64,000 bases of DNA from Sphingomonas sp. PP-CE-1A-559 (GCF_004340965.1 NZ_SLYA01000001.1:620001-684000); one strand, 5' to 3'. Positions 1 through 10,176 are shown, counted from the first letter of the stretch. The notes: generated by a model not told the origin, from the sequence alone. Made by a program: numbers and translations.

Positions 1-472
1 GCAACGCCTCCGCGGCGGTGTCGGTCGGTGCGAAATGCAGCGTGGCGATCGGCGCGACGATGCGACGGTTCACCTCCTCGGGCCAGGGATGGTAGATATC
101 GCCTGACCGCAGCCCCGCCTCGACATGCGCCACCGGCACCTTGCGGTAATAAGCGGCAAGCGCACCCGTCATCGCGGTGGCGGTATCGCCCTGCACGATG
201 ACGAGGTCGGGCTGCTCCGCATCCATCACGTCGCCGAGCCCGACCAGCAGCCTTGCAGTGAGGCGATCGAGCGTTTGTCCCGGCTCCATCAGGTCGAGAT
301 CGATATCCGGCGCGAGATCGGCGATTGCGAGGACCTGATCGAGCAACCCGCGGTGCTGCGCGGTGACGCAGGTGCGGACGGTCAGGCCGGGGACCACCGC
401 CAACGCCCGGATCACCGGGAAGAGTTTGATCGCTTCGGGCCGCGTGCCGAAGATGACGAGAACTTTGGGCAT
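1..472 (-). CDS. wecB: UDP-GlcNAc 2-epimerase, 5' part
   Basis: The protein interconverts UDP-N-acetylglucosamine and UDP-N-acetylmannosamine for surface polysaccharide synthesis. The 157 residues present open with MPKVLVIFGTRPEAIKL, the family's N-terminal Rossmann signature (GTRPE at residues 9-13). Further on are an ...QGDT... segment and HVEAGLRS, both typical of the GT-B-fold epimerases. The ATG is the complement of bases 470-472. The gene runs off the left edge, so the C-terminal nucleotide-binding half is not visible. It diverges from galU with 109 bp between them, in keeping with a sugar-nucleotide cluster. A close non-hydrolysing epimerase variant cannot be excluded from this half. 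Confidence 0.93.
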   Translation of the reverse strand, partial: MPKVLVIFGTRPEAIKLFPVIRALAVVPGLTVRTCVTAQHRGLLDQVLAIADLAPDIDLDLMEPGQTLDRLTARLLVGLGDVMDAEQPDLVIVQGDTATAMTGALAAYYRKVPVAHVEAGLRSGDIYHPWPEEVNRRIVAPIATLHFAPTDTAAEAL

Positions 473-581
473 GATGCAGTCCCTAGATCAACGTCTTTAA
501 CGACGCGCTAATTCAATGCGACAATTTGCGCGCAGGCGTAACGATCGGTAGACGGTCCCGCGAGATCAAAGGGAGCATCGA

Positions 582-1454
582 ATGACCATAAAGCCGCTGC
601 GCAAGGCCGTGTTTCCGGTCGCAGGACTGGGTACGCGCTTCCTTCCGGCCACCAAGGCCATGCCGAAGGAAATGCTCACCGTCGTCGACAAGCCGCTGAT
701 TCAATATGCGGTCGAGGAAGCACTCGAGGCTGGGATCGAGCAGATCATCTTCGTGACCGGGCGCGGCAAGGGCGCGCTCGAGGATCATTTCGATATCTCG
801 TACGAGCTTGAGGATACGATGCGGTCGCGGGGCAAGTCGCTGGACGCGATCAGCAATATCCGGATGAAGCCCGGCTCGCCGGTTTATGTTCGCCAGCAGG
901 AGCCGCTCGGGCTGGGCCATGCGGTCTGGTGCGCGCGAGAGATCGTCGGCGACGAACCGTTCGCGGTCCTGCTCCCCGATGAACTGATGGTCGGCCAGCC
1001 CGGCTTCATGAAGCAGATGGTCGAGGCATATAACCAGGTCGGCGGCAATGTGATCGGCGCGCTTGAAGTGCCCGATTCGGAAACCGACAAATACGGCATC
1101 ATCTCGCCAGGTGCGATCGACGGTCGGCTGACCGAAGTGACCGCGCTCGTCGAAAAACCCAAGCGGGGCACCGCACCGTCGAACCTGATGATCCCGGGGC
1201 GCTACATCCTCCAGCCAGAGGTGATGCGGATCCTGGAGACGCAGGAAAAGGGCGCGGGCGACGAGATCCAGCTGACGGACGCAATGGCGCAGTTGATCGG
1301 CAACCAGCCGTTCCACGGCTTTACCTTCGACGGCCAGCGCTATGATTGCGGCGACAAGGCTGGTTACATTCAGGCCAATCTGGCGATCGCATTGGCGCGC
1401 GACGACATCGGGCCAGCGGTTCGCGAGTTCGCGAAGGGCTTGCTGGCGGACTAA
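582..1454 (+). CDS. galU: UTP-glucose-1-phosphate uridylyltransferase
   Basis: Cytosolic enzyme that makes UDP-glucose from UTP and glucose-1-phosphate. The 290 residues are a normal length for GalU. The nucleotidyltransferase signature GLGTRFLP (residues 15-22) is followed by the catalytic-loop lysine of ATKAMPKEM (K25), and a VEKP motif lies in the second half. An AAGGGAG ribosome site sits 6 nt before the ATG. The neighbouring gene on the opposite strand is a sugar-phosphate transferase that probably uses UDP-glucose, so the pair plausibly serves exopolysaccharide (sphingan-like) synthesis; that link is inference. Confidence 0.96.
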   Translation: MTIKPLRKAVFPVAGLGTRFLPATKAMPKEMLTVVDKPLIQYAVEEALEAGIEQIIFVTGRGKGALEDHFDISYELEDTMRSRGKSLDAISNIRMKPGSPVYVRQQEPLGLGHAVWCAREIVGDEPFAVLLPDELMVGQPGFMKQMVEAYNQVGGNVIGALEVPDSETDKYGIISPGAIDGRLTEVTALVEKPKRGTAPSNLMIPGRYILQPEVMRILETQEKGAGDEIQLTDAMAQLIGNQPFHGFTFDGQRYDCGDKAGYIQANLAIALARDDIGPAVREFAKGLLAD

Positions 1455-1468
1455 ACGATCAGCCCGCT

Positions 1469-1496
1469 CACCGGAACGTCAGAAGGCGTTCCGGTG
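1469..1496. terminator. Hairpin between convergent genes
   Basis: CACCGGAACG at 1469-1478 and CGTTCCGGTG at 1487-1496 form a perfect 10-bp stem with an 8-nt loop between galU and the convergent sugar transferase. It includes the last codons and the stop of the latter. No T-run follows, so a bidirectional terminator role is inferred from position. Confidence 0.5.
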
Positions 1497-2885
1497 TAGC
1501 AGGACGCGGAAGGTCAGGAGGATGATCTTGATATCGCGCCAGATCGACCAATGCTCGAGATACTCCAGATCCGCCTGGAGCCGGTTACGCAGATCGTCCT
1601 CGTACAGCGTCGCGCCACGATAGCCGCGAACCTGCGCCAGACCGGTCAGGCCGGGCTTGGCCGCATGGCGATGCCAGTATCGCTGGTCGACTTCCCAGAA
1701 TAATTTGTCCGCGGCGCGCGAGCCGAGTGCGTGCGGACGTGGGCCGACGATGCTCATGTCGCCCTTCAGGACGTTCAGCAGCTGCGGCAGTTCGTCGATG
1801 CTGGTGCTGCGGATGAACTTGCCCACGCGCGTGATCCGGTCGTCGTCGCGTGACGTCGAGCGTGCGCCTGCGCCATCGCTGTGATCGACTCGCATGCTCC
1901 GGAACTTCATCAGGCGGAACATCTGGTTACTGCGACCGATCCGAATCTGGCTGAAGAAGATCGGTCCGCGTGAATCGATCTTCACCGATAGTGCGATCAG
2001 GATCCAGATCGGCATCAGCGTCACCAGCGCACAGCTTGCCAGCATCACGTCGAAGCTGCGTTTTACGAAACGGTCGAACAGGACCAACGGACCGTTGGCG
2101 ATAATGACCGTCGGGGTATCGCCGTGCGCGCTGATGCCGAGCGGCGCGAGCGCGTTCAGCTCCGGCATGAAGATCTCGCTCTGGATATTCGCGCCCTTCA
2201 ACGCCTGTGCCCAAGCGAGCCGCCGCTCCGGGCTGCACGCGACGATGACCCGGTCCGCACCCGACAGCGACTGCGCGAGGCGGTCGTACATCACGGGATC
2301 ATGGTGATCGGGGTCGAAATACGAGTCCGCGGCGATGACGACGGAGAAGTCCCCGCGCGGGATGGGCTGGCCGGAATCGTACAAAAGGACGATACTGAAG
2401 GGGTTTCCACCAATGATCGCAGGCATGTGCCGGACGAATAGGAACCGTCCTAATGCCAAGGAAGCAATGGCAAATGCCGAACCAATTGCAACGACAAGAC
2501 GCGGGAACGTATCGCTCGCCTTTAGGCAGAAAGCGATGAACACGACTGCGCAGATGGCGAGCGCATAGGCCTGTAATCCACGCGCTACTGATCGAAAAGG
2601 ATCACGCAAATTTGCGGCTGCATAGCTGTCGTTATTCAGCGTCGTAATAATGAAGACCGGGATCAGCATCGCGAGGATTACGATCCAGGCGGTGTCGTTC
2701 GCGAATACGCCGCGCAAACCGGCCGCTGCGAGGTAACTGGCAATAATGCACGTGGTATCTACCGTCAGCATGCCGAGGATCAGCCGAACGCGCAGCGAGG
2801 ACGCGCTTGGGCGCCAAGTCCGCGCAGGTTTTTTCCCGCGCGACGGCGCCATAGCGCGGCTCAAAACGCCGCTCTCTACATTCAT
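1479..2885 (-). CDS. Polyprenyl-phosphate sugar phosphotransferase
   Basis: Initiating enzyme of exopolysaccharide repeat-unit assembly: it moves a sugar-1-phosphate (probably glucose) from a UDP-sugar to undecaprenyl phosphate at the inner membrane. The N-terminal half has several hydrophobic segments. The C-terminal ~190 residues are the bacterial sugar transferase domain, opening at [10 protein letters not shown] and including [19 protein letters not shown] and the signature [20 protein letters not shown]. The ORF stays open to 3071, but the residues before MNVESG look unlike protein and overlap AT-rich intergenic DNA, so I place the start at 2885 (468 aa). A start at 2852 is an alternative. 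Sugar specificity cannot be read from the sequence. Confidence 0.88.
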   Translation of the reverse strand: MNVESGVLSRAMAPSRGKKPARTWRPSASSLRVRLILGMLTVDTTCIIASYLAAAGLRGVFANDTAWIVILAMLIPVFIITTLNNDSYAAANLRDPFRSVARGLQAYALAICAVVFIAFCLKASDTFPRLVVAIGSAFAIASLALGRFLFVRHMPAIIGGNPFSIVLLYDSGQPIPRGDFSVVIAADSYFDPDHHDPVMYDRLAQSLSGADRVIVACSPERRLAWAQALKGANIQSEIFMPELNALAPLGISAHGDTPTVIIANGPLVLFDRFVKRSFDVMLASCALVTLMPIWILIALSVKIDSRGPIFFSQIRIGRSNQMFRLMKFRSMRVDHSDGAGARSTSRDDDRITRVGKFIRSTSIDELPQLLNVLKGDMSIVGPRPHALGSRAADKLFWEVDQRYWHRHAAKPGLTGLAQVRGYRGATLYEDDLRNRLQADLEYLEHWSIWRDIKIILLTFRVLLHRNAF

Positions 2886-3028
2886 GAACTTGTCGGACGC
2901 ACGCGCAGTCCCCCCTGCGCAAAGCGATACCGCGAAATGCCGCAATGCAAAAGAACTACTGTTCGTCGATCGCGAAAGTTTAGTTGTTATTTTTCCAATT
3001 TTGCGGGCGAGGAAATAAAAGCTTGCGG

Positions 3029-3802
3029 TTAACTCACCGCGAAGTCCCGCTTTTTGGCGCAAGTCGTACACCCTGGATCCTTGGATAGGCGGATTGCGCG
3101 AAAACGCAGTGCAAGCAGGTCGATCAGCAGCAATTTGCCGGCCGGATCGTCGCCGAACGGCGCGATCGTCCGTAGTACCTCAAGCGCAGCCAGGCTGCCG
3201 ATCACCCCGGTGACGGGGCCAAGAACGCCGTCCTCCGCGCAACTGGTCTCTGCGCGCTCAGGGTCTTCGCCGACGAAGCAACGGTAGCACGGCTTATCCG
3301 CTTCCCAGCCGCGATAGGTGGCGAGCTGCCCCTCGAACTGGCCTACTGCGGCCGAGACGAGCGGAATCCTCATGGCATGCGCGGCATCGGCGACACAGAA
3401 GCGCGTCGCGAAATTGTCGCAGCCGTCGAGCACGACATCGGCATCCACGAGCAGGTCCGCCACGTTCGAAACGTCGATGCGCATACGGTGGGTCTCGACG
3501 GCGACATGCGGGTTGATCCGCTTCACGGCGGCCGCTGCGGCGTCGACCTTGGCGATACCGGTATCCGCGGTCGTGAAGATCGTCTGGCGCTGAAGATTGG
3601 AGGGTTCGACGCTGTCGTCGTCGATCAGGATCAGCCGGCCGACGCCGGCTGCACCCAGATACTGGATCGCGGGCGAGCCGATCCCGCCTGCGCCGACGAT
3701 CGCGACGGTCGCCGCCTTCAACCGCGCCTGTCCCGTGCCGCCGAATTCCTTGAGGACGATATGACGTGCATACCGGGCGAGTTCGTCGTCTGAGAGAGTC
3801 AT
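3029..3802 (-). CDS. moeB: MoeB/ThiF-family sulfur-carrier adenylyltransferase
   Basis: E1-like enzyme that adenylates the C-terminus of a ubiquitin-like sulfur carrier (MoaD or ThiS) for molybdopterin or thiamine synthesis. The 257 residues hold the ATP-binding GAGGIG (37-42), the DGCDNF motif near residue 130 and two zinc CxxC pairs, CYRC (172-175) and CTTC (245-248). There is no C-terminal rhodanese domain. The start overlaps the stop of the upstream hypothetical gene by 4 bp, so it sits in a tight run with dut and coaBC. Molybdopterin supply would serve the sulfite oxidases found later in this window, but that connection is only suggestive. Confidence 0.9.
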   Translation of the reverse strand: MTLSDDELARYARHIVLKEFGGTGQARLKAATVAIVGAGGIGSPAIQYLGAAGVGRLILIDDDSVEPSNLQRQTIFTTADTGIAKVDAAAAAVKRINPHVAVETHRMRIDVSNVADLLVDADVVLDGCDNFATRFCVADAAHAMRIPLVSAAVGQFEGQLATYRGWEADKPCYRCFVGEDPERAETSCAEDGVLGPVTGVIGSLAALEVLRTIAPFGDDPAGKLLLIDLLALRFRAIRLSKDPGCTTCAKKRDFAVS

Positions 3803-4224
3803 ACGCCCCAGGTAAACGTGAGGCTGGTGCGGTACCAGGTGTCCGCGTCCTCACCCGCAACGTCGATCGAGTCGCGCGCGCCCAGGATCACGCCGGCGGC
3901 ATATTGCTCGACCGTCGGACAGTCGATCGCGCGCGGCGTCACACGGCGGACCCTGCCGTCGGGGGCAACGAGCACGGCAAGGTCGACGGTTAGGGCCCAA
4001 CCCTGAGACGTGCGCACGACACGCGCGCAGCGACCGGCGACGACTTCGCCGTGCACATAGGCGGAAGTGTTGGCGAGCGTCGTCGCCTGCCCCCGGATGC
4101 GTAGGATCGGAAGCGTGCTCCAATCCTGAGGCGGCATCGCGCTGGCCATTGGGGTGGCCGGTGCGGCAGGAGCCAGGACCGGCGCTGCCGCGGTCTGAAG
4201 CAGTAGAAGGAGGGCGGCGATCAT
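3799..4224 (-). CDS. Small secreted hypothetical protein
   Basis: A 141-residue protein with a strongly hydrophobic N-terminus ([15 protein letters not shown]) followed by an Ala/Pro-rich stretch, which looks like a signal peptide for the periplasm. The rest is a compact soluble region with two cysteines (around GRCARV and DCPTV) that could pair. It overlaps dut upstream and moeB downstream by 4 bp each, so it is expressed with them. I recognise no family or function. The tight coupling at both ends is good evidence that the gene is real. Confidence 0.75.
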   Translation of the reverse strand: MIAALLLLLQTAAAPVLAPAAPATPMASAMPPQDWSTLPILRIRGQATTLANTSAYVHGEVVAGRCARVVRTSQGWALTVDLAVLVAPDGRVRRVTPRAIDCPTVEQYAAGVILGARDSIDVAGEDADTWYRTSLTFTWGV

Positions 4225-4658
4225 CGGCCGGTCGATCCGAAGCCGCCTGCGCCGCGGGAGGTGTCGTCGAGCACCGCGACTTCGTCGAGCGACGCGCGCA
4301 GGACGACTGCGGGGACGAGTTGCGCGATCCGGTCGCCGCGCGCGATCGCGAACGGTTCCTGGCCTAGGTTGGCGAGGATCACCTTCACTTCGCCCCGATA
4401 GTCGCTGTCGATCGTGCCCGGCGTGTTGAGGCAGGTGACGCCGTGCTTGAGCGCGAGGCCGGAGCGCGGTCGGACCTGGACCTCATGGCCGGCGGGAATG
4501 GCGATCGCAAAGCCGGTCGCGACGGCGGCGCGCGCGCCGGGGGCGAGCGTCAAGGTTTCGGCGGCGACGACGTCCATCCCGGCGGCACCTTCGGTAGCAT
4601 AGGCAGGCAACGGCAGGCCCTCGCCGTGCGGCAGGCGCTTCAGTTCGATACGGATCAT
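4221..4658 (-). CDS. dut: Deoxyuridine triphosphate nucleotidohydrolase
   Basis: Trimeric dUTPase that hydrolyses dUTP to dUMP and keeps uracil out of DNA. All family motifs are visible in order in 145 residues: a GMDV segment, [10 protein letters not shown], the catalytic [20 protein letters not shown], and the glycine-rich tail [10 protein letters not shown] that closes over the active site. Its ATG overlaps the coaBC stop by 4 bp, and coaBC-dut adjacency is widespread in bacteria. Confidence 0.97.
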   Translation of the reverse strand: MIRIELKRLPHGEGLPLPAYATEGAAGMDVVAAETLTLAPGARAAVATGFAIAIPAGHEVQVRPRSGLALKHGVTCLNTPGTIDSDYRGEVKVILANLGQEPFAIARGDRIAQLVPAVVLRASLDEVAVLDDTSRGAGGFGSTGR

Positions 4659-5842
4659 GATGCGGCTTCTAGCGCATCGGCGATGCGGTCCGCCAGTCGT
4701 GCGGCGACCGCGTCCTTGGGCAGGCGCTCCCAGGTCTCGACGCCGGCTTCGGTGACGAGGTGAACGCTGTTGTCGGCGCCGCCCATCACGTCGCCCGATA
4801 CGTCGTTGGCGACGATCCAGTCCGCGGTCTTGCGAATACGCTTGGCGACGGCGTGCTCGATCATCCGCTCGGTCTCGGCCGCGAAGCCGACCAGTAGGCG
4901 AGGGCGGTCCGGGCTGCGCGCCAACGTCGCGAGAATATCCGGATTTTCCGCAAGCGTCAGCGTCGGCGTTGCGTCGCCTTTCTTGATCTTCTGCGGCGCC
5001 GACTCGACGTGCCAGTCCGCCACCGCGGCCACCATGACGGCGGCGTCGGCGGGCAGCGCACGATCGACCGCGTCCGCCATTTCGCGCGCCGTCTCGACAT
5101 CGATCCGGTCGACGCCATGCGGAGTCGGCAGCGTCACGGGGCCGGCGACGAGCGTTACGCGTGCGCCGAGCCGTGCCAGTGCTGCAGCGATCGCGAAGCC
5201 TTGTTTGCCCGACGAACGGTTGGCGATGTAGCGCACTGGATCAATGGGTTCGTGCGTCGGCCCGGCGGTAACGAGGACGTGGCGATCCGCGAGGCGCTTC
5301 GGCGGTGCAGGGGCGAGCATCGCCTCGATCGCGGCGACGATCGCGGGCGGCTCTGGTAGGCGGCCGGGGCCGTATTCGCCGCAGGCCATGATGCCCTCGT
5401 CCGGCGTCATTACCGTGACGCCATCGGCGCGAAGCTGTACGACGTTTCGGACGGTTGCAGCGTGACCCCACATGCGGACGTTCATCGCCGGTGCAACCAG
5501 CACCGGTGTGTTAGTCGCGAGCAGCAGCGTGGTTGCGAGGTCGTTCGCGAGCCCCGCCGTCATCCGCGCCATCAGGTCGGCGGTGGCGGGCGCGACGACG
5601 ATCAGGTCGGCTTCGCGGCTGAGCTGGATATGGCCCATCTCGGCCTCGTCCTTGAGATCCCAGAGCGTCGTATAGACCTTGTCTTCGCTGAGCGCGGCGA
5701 GCGTCATCGGCGTGACGAAATGATGCGCCGCCTCGGTCATCACGCACCGCACCGCGTACCCGCGCGTCTTCAGCAGGCGGATCAGTTCGGCGGCCTTGTA
5801 GGCGGCGATCCCGCCACCGACGATCAGGAGGATGCGTTTCAT
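4655..5842 (-). CDS. coaBC: Phosphopantothenoylcysteine synthetase/decarboxylase
   Basis: Bifunctional coenzyme A enzyme of 395 residues. The N-terminal flavin-dependent CoaC half shows [14 protein letters not shown], the active-site histidine segment EAAHHFVTP, the PAMN.MW substrate clamp and the catalytic cysteine in [10 protein letters not shown]. The CoaB half begins at [16 protein letters not shown] with ANRSSGKQG, which binds CTP and phosphopantothenate. It is followed with 4-bp overlap by dut. Complete and typical. Confidence 0.97.
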   Translation of the reverse strand: MKRILLIVGGGIAAYKAAELIRLLKTRGYAVRCVMTEAAHHFVTPMTLAALSEDKVYTTLWDLKDEAEMGHIQLSREADLIVVAPATADLMARMTAGLANDLATTLLLATNTPVLVAPAMNVRMWGHAATVRNVVQLRADGVTVMTPDEGIMACGEYGPGRLPEPPAIVAAIEAMLAPAPPKRLADRHVLVTAGPTHEPIDPVRYIANRSSGKQGFAIAAALARLGARVTLVAGPVTLPTPHGVDRIDVETAREMADAVDRALPADAAVMVAAVADWHVESAPQKIKKGDATPTLTLAENPDILATLARSPDRPRLLVGFAAETERMIEHAVAKRIRKTADWIVANDVSGDVMGGADNSVHLVTEAGVETWERLPKDAVAARLADRIADALEAAS

Positions 5843-5852
5843 CCGCGCAGCT

Positions 5853-6995
5853 CTAGCGGATAACGCGCGTGACCGTAATGCGCCGCGTATCGCTGGCGGC
5901 GGCGATCATGTCGCGCAGGCCGTCGACCGCGAACACCAGCCCGACCAGCAACACCGGCGTGGTCATCAGCGCCCAGTAGAAATTGTCGCTCCGCGCGAAT
6001 AGCGAGATCAGCGCGGCATAGGCAGCGAACACGACCAGCGCGCGCGTCGCGATCGCATCGCGCCACGCGAGCCAGCCGAACAGCGCTGTGCCAAGAACAA
6101 GCGAGGCGAGCCATTGCGGTAGGATGTCGAGCCCCGACGAGATCGTCGCAAGCTTGACGTAGAAGCCGAACCCCTCGAGACCGCTCCACCCTTGCGACAC
6201 GCGGTCGAGCGGACCGCTGACCAGCGACACCGCGTGCGCATGGGCGGCAAGCACCACGGCGAAGACCCCTATCGCCCCGAGCCACCCCAGCGTCTCGCGC
6301 CGCTCGCCCTCGACCCACGCGAACACCGCCATGATCGCGACGTACAGCAGCGCGGTCTCACGGATCAGCATCGCCGACAGCCCGAACGCGACCGCTGGCA
6401 GCCAATGGCCGGGGCGGCGCAACGCCAGCGATAGCGCGATCAACGGCCCCGCCCAGACCTCGTGGAACACCACAAAGCTGGGATCGAGGTTCACGGAAAG
6501 CCCGGCGACGGCCAGCAAGCCAGCCACACCGAGCGGCACCAGGCCGGTCATTTCCGGACGAAGCCGCGCGACCCAGGCAAGGATCGTTCCGACGCACAAC
6601 GCCAACAGCAGCAGGTTCACCAGTATCGAGGGCAACGCTGCTTGAACGACCGCTAAGGTCGGCAGCCGAACCGCAAAGAACGGCTTCAGCGGATAATGCC
6701 CCATACGCTGCGTCTCGGCGGCGACGGCGTAATAGGGCGAACCGCCGCGCACGCCGGCGACGATCGTATCGTACAGCAGCAGGTCCGTCCGTCCAGGTGG
6801 CGGGGCATCGTATGCAATGGAGGTTGAGGCGCCCACGTCGACGCTAGGCCGCGGGCCGGGCGAGACCATCGCGCTGAGGCAGGCCGCCAGGAATACCAGG
6901 AACAGCACGAGCCCGATCCGCGCCTGCGCCGACGGCATGCCCGCGAACCGGGTCGCGCGGGTCGTCCATAACGGAGCGCCGCGACGCGTCTTCAT
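5853..6995 (-). CDS. Polytopic membrane protein, unknown role
   Basis: About 380 residues with roughly nine or ten hydrophobic segments from residue 25 to the C-terminus. The first loop between the early segments carries a region (YDTIVAGVRGGSPYYAVAAE) that recalls the large periplasmic loop of C-type glycosyltransferases and other lipid-sugar membrane enzymes. No catalytic motif can be assigned with confidence. An in-frame TTG at 7007 would overlap ubiB. I prefer the ATG at 6995, preceded by GAGG six bases upstream and just after the ubiB stop. It lies 10 bp before coaBC, so it is probably in the ubiE-ubiB-coaBC-dut run. Confidence 0.7.
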   Translation of the reverse strand: MKTRRGAPLWTTRATRFAGMPSAQARIGLVLFLVFLAACLSAMVSPGPRPSVDVGASTSIAYDAPPPGRTDLLLYDTIVAGVRGGSPYYAVAAETQRMGHYPLKPFFAVRLPTLAVVQAALPSILVNLLLLALCVGTILAWVARLRPEMTGLVPLGVAGLLAVAGLSVNLDPSFVVFHEVWAGPLIALSLALRRPGHWLPAVAFGLSAMLIRETALLYVAIMAVFAWVEGERRETLGWLGAIGVFAVVLAAHAHAVSLVSGPLDRVSQGWSGLEGFGFYVKLATISSGLDILPQWLASLVLGTALFGWLAWRDAIATRALVVFAAYAALISLFARSDNFYWALMTTPVLLVGLVFAVDGLRDMIAAASDTRRITVTRVIR

Positions 6996-6999
6996 GCCC

Positions 7000-8532
7000 T
7001 CAACCAAACAGCAGCGTCGTCACGACCCCGGCGGCGGCCGCGAGCACCGCGACCAGACCGTACCGCCAGCCCCCACCGATCCGGATCACTTCGATCTCGC
7101 GCAACGGCATCGTTGGTGGAGCCCCACCGGGGGCGGGGTAATGCGCCTCGATCCGGCGGACCAGTTCGGGAAGCCGGGTCAGCGTGCGGAAATCCTCGAT
7201 CAGGCGGTCGGCGATCATCGCCTCTGGTCCGAGCTCGCCGCGGATCCAGTCGCGGACGAACGGCTCGGCGGCTTCCCACAGGTTGATGTCGGGGTTGAGA
7301 CTGGTCGCGACGCCCTCGACCATCACCATCGTCTTCTGGAGCAGCAGCAGGTGCGGCTGCGTCACCATGTCGAAATCGCGCGTGATCGAGAACAGGCTGT
7401 CGAGCATCATGCCGATCGACATGTCCTTGACCGGCAACCCGCGCATCGGCTCGCCGACGGCCCTGAGTGCGGTGGCGAATTCGGCGACGTCGTGGTGCGC
7501 GGGGACGTAGCCCGCCTCGAAATGGATCTCGGCGACGCGTTTGTAGTTGCCGGTGATCAGCCCATAGAGAATTTCCGCGAGCCAGACGCGCGCGCGGCGG
7601 TCGATTCGGCCCATGATGCCGAAGTCGATCGCGGCGATGCGGTTGCCGGGGAGCGCGAACAGGTTTCCCTGGTGCATGTCGGCGTGGAAGAACCCGTCGG
7701 CGATCGCCTGACGCAGGAACGCGCGGACCAATGTCTGCGCGAGCGCGGGGAGGTCGTAGCCGGCGACGACCAGCGCCGCGCGGTCGGACAGCTTGATGCC
7801 GTCGATCCACTCGATCGTCATGACCTTGGCTGTCGAGCGCGCCCAGTCGATCGCGGGGATGACGAAATCGGGCTCGGCGGTCATGCCTTCCGCGAGTTCC
7901 GAGGCGGACGCGGCTTCGCGGCGGAAGTTGAGTTCGCGCAGGGTCCAGCGCTTGAACGTCTCGATCGTGAGGCGGGGGCGGAGGCGCATGGCTTCGGGGC
8001 TGAGCGCCTCGAGTTGCGCAGCGGCCCAGCTGTACGTGTCGATCGCGCGCGCGAAATCGTCCTCGACGCCGGGGCGTAGGACTTTCACCGCGACCTGGCG
8101 GCCATCGGTGGTGACCGCGCGGTGGACCTGCGCGATCGACGCGGCGCCGACCGGGATCGGTTCGATCCGCGAGAACAACGTCTCCAGCGGCTTGCCGAAG
8201 CTCGCCAGCATCGCCGCCTCGATCGTCTCGTAGGGGACGGGGGAGAGCTGGTCCTGCAACCTCAGCAAGTCATGCGCAGCGTCTTCGCCGACGAGATCCG
8301 GCCGCGTGGCGAGCGTCTGCCCGAGTTTGATCGCCGCAGGCCCGATCGCCTGGAATGCATCGGCGTAGCGCGGCACGGCGGGGACGCGCGCACCGAACCG
8401 CGCGATCCGTGCGAGGCGACGGACCGGGGCTGGGGTGTTCGGGTCGCGTTCGATCCCGCGCAGCGCGCCGTGGCGTGCGAGAATGCGACCCCATTTGAGG
8501 AGGCGCCAGACGTGCGTGGTTGAAGCCGTCAC
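7000..8532 (-). CDS. ubiB: Ubiquinone biosynthesis kinase-like protein
   Basis: Member of the UbiB/ABC1/ADCK atypical kinase family, needed for aerobic ubiquinone synthesis; it probably works as an ATPase that helps extract lipid intermediates from the membrane. The hallmark KxGQ motif is present as AAIKLGQTLATRPDL. Kinase-core motifs follow, with the catalytic-loop-like HADMHQGN and the DFG-like AAIDFGIMGR. The protein ends in a hydrophobic hairpin (YGLVAVLAAAAGVV) as expected. The frame is open further upstream, but GTG at 8532 lies 7 nt after the ubiE stop and gives the usual length (510 aa). Confidence 0.95.
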   Translation of the reverse strand: MTASTTHVWRLLKWGRILARHGALRGIERDPNTPAPVRRLARIARFGARVPAVPRYADAFQAIGPAAIKLGQTLATRPDLVGEDAAHDLLRLQDQLSPVPYETIEAAMLASFGKPLETLFSRIEPIPVGAASIAQVHRAVTTDGRQVAVKVLRPGVEDDFARAIDTYSWAAAQLEALSPEAMRLRPRLTIETFKRWTLRELNFRREAASASELAEGMTAEPDFVIPAIDWARSTAKVMTIEWIDGIKLSDRAALVVAGYDLPALAQTLVRAFLRQAIADGFFHADMHQGNLFALPGNRIAAIDFGIMGRIDRRARVWLAEILYGLITGNYKRVAEIHFEAGYVPAHHDVAEFATALRAVGEPMRGLPVKDMSIGMMLDSLFSITRDFDMVTQPHLLLLQKTMVMVEGVATSLNPDINLWEAAEPFVRDWIRGELGPEAMIADRLIEDFRTLTRLPELVRRIEAHYPAPGGAPPTMPLREIEVIRIGGGWRYGLVAVLAAAAGVVTTLLFG

Positions 8533-8539
8533 AGTTGGA

Positions 8540-9304
8540 TCAAATCTTCCAGCCGCTGTGGATCGCAACGAGCCCGCCCAGCAACGGCTCGACCTTGGTC
8601 TGCACGAAGCCGGCATCCGCGATCATGCCCTTGAACTTGGGCATGTCCGGGAAGCGGCGGATCGATTCGATCAGGTAGCGATAGCTGTCCGCATCCTGCG
8701 CCAGAAGCTGACCAAGCTTCGGGACCATCTTGTGCGAATAGGCGTCGTACACCTCGGCGAACCCGGGCCACACGGTAGTCGAGAATTCCAGGCAGTAGAA
8801 CCGCCCGCCACGGCGCAGGACGCGGTGCGCCTCGCGGAGAGCTTTCGGGATATCCGTCACGTTACGGATGCCGAACGCGATCGTGTAGGCGTCGAAGAAC
8901 TTGTCGGGGAAGGTCAGCGTTTCGGCATTGGCTTCGGTCCACACGAGTCCGTCGATGCCGCGTTTCTGGGCGCGCTGCATGCCGACTTCGAGCATCTGCG
9001 GGTTGATGTCGGCGACCGTGATCGACGCGCCCGACGGCTCCATGCGGAATGCGATGTCGCCCGTGCCGCCGGCCATGTCGAGGATCTGCTCGCCTTCGCG
9101 CGGTTTCACGCGGCGGACGAAGCGGTCCTTCCACAGCCGGTGCATGCCGCCCGACATCGCATCGTTCATCAGGTCGTATTTGCCTGCGACGTTCGAGAAG
9201 ACGCCGCCGACGCGGGCGGTCTTCTCGGTGGCGGGGATGTCTTCGTAGCCGAAGGAGACGGTATCGGGCGTGAGTGCGGGCGCGGGCGCGATCAAGTCGT
9301 TCAT
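8540..9304 (-). CDS. ubiE: Demethylmenaquinone/benzoquinol methyltransferase
   Basis: SAM-dependent C-methyltransferase of ubiquinone (and menaquinone) synthesis. The 254 residues from ATG at 9304 contain the UbiE signature around FSNVAGKYDLMNDAMSGGMH, the SAM-binding motif DMAGGTGDIAF and the downstream SFGIRNVTD-like block (here IAFGIRNVTDIPKAL). The ORF stays open upstream of this ATG, but that part overlaps the mutM promoter and reads as low-complexity Arg/Ala. It diverges from mutM and is followed by ubiB. Confidence 0.96.
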   Translation of the reverse strand: MNDLIAPAPALTPDTVSFGYEDIPATEKTARVGGVFSNVAGKYDLMNDAMSGGMHRLWKDRFVRRVKPREGEQILDMAGGTGDIAFRMEPSGASITVADINPQMLEVGMQRAQKRGIDGLVWTEANAETLTFPDKFFDAYTIAFGIRNVTDIPKALREAHRVLRRGGRFYCLEFSTTVWPGFAEVYDAYSHKMVPKLGQLLAQDADSYRYLIESIRRFPDMPKFKGMIADAGFVQTKVEPLLGGLVAIHSGWKI

Positions 9305-9360
9305 ATCCTGCGCTCTAGCCGCGCCTTGTGGCGCGAGCAAACGCAACCTAGCTGCAAACC

Positions 9361-10176
9361 GTGCCAGAATTACCAGAAGTCGAAACCACCGTGCGCGGGC
9401 TGGAGCCCGTGCTGAAGGGCCAGCGCCTGACCTCGGTCGAGCCGCGCCGCGCCGACCTGCGCAAAGCGATCCCGGTCGATCTGCGCCAGCGGATGACGGG
9501 CGCGACCGTGACGCACTTGGGCCGCCGCGCCAAATACGGGCTGATCGATACCGATCGCGGCGACACACTCGTCTTCCATCTTGGCATGTCGGGGCGATGG
9601 CGAGTCGATCCGAGTGAACTCCTCGCGCACGACCATCTGCTGATCGGCACCGCGGCGGGGCGGACGGTGGCGCTCAACGATCCGCGACGATTCGGCTTTC
9701 TCGATCTGTGGGCGACGGACGACATCGCGAACTACCCGCCGTTCCTCAGCATGGGGCCGGAGCCGCTCGGGCTCGATCTAACCGCCGCGTATCTGCTGGA
9801 AGCGCTCGAAGGGCGAGGGGCGTCGATCAAGGCGATGCTGCTCGACCAGCGAATCGTCGCGGGTCTCGGCAACATCTATGTGTGCGAGGCGCTGCACATG
9901 GCGAAGATCGCGCCGTCACGCGCGGCGGGGCGGATCTCGCTGTTTCGACTCGAGCGACTCGTCCAGGCAATTCGGACGGTGCTGACCGCCGCGATCCTGG
10001 CTGGCGGTTCGTCGCTCCGGGATTACGTCCGGCCGGACGGCGAGCTCGGCTATTTCTCCAAGCAATGGCGCGTCTATGGGCGCGAGGGCGAGGCGTGCGA
10101 ATGCGGTGCTACCGTGCAGCGCCGCACCGAAGGCGGGCGCTCGACGTTCTGGTGTGCGAAGTGCCAACGCGGTTGA
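9361..10176 (+). CDS. mutM: Formamidopyrimidine-DNA glycosylase
   Basis: Base-excision repair enzyme that removes 8-oxoguanine and formamidopyrimidines and nicks the strand. The GTG start gives PELPEVETT, so that Pro2 and Glu3 are the catalytic residues after Met removal. The 271 residues end in the zinc finger, with CECG near residue 240 and CAKC near the C-terminus. The order mutM-rpsT-dnaA, with ubiE divergent, is conserved in alphaproteobacteria. Confidence 0.97.
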   Translation: MPELPEVETTVRGLEPVLKGQRLTSVEPRRADLRKAIPVDLRQRMTGATVTHLGRRAKYGLIDTDRGDTLVFHLGMSGRWRVDPSELLAHDHLLIGTAAGRTVALNDPRRFGFLDLWATDDIANYPPFLSMGPEPLGLDLTAAYLLEALEGRGASIKAMLLDQRIVAGLGNIYVCEALHMAKIAPSRAAGRISLFRLERLVQAIRTVLTAAILAGGSSLRDYVRPDGELGYFSKQWRVYGREGEACECGATVQRRTEGGRSTFWCAKCQRG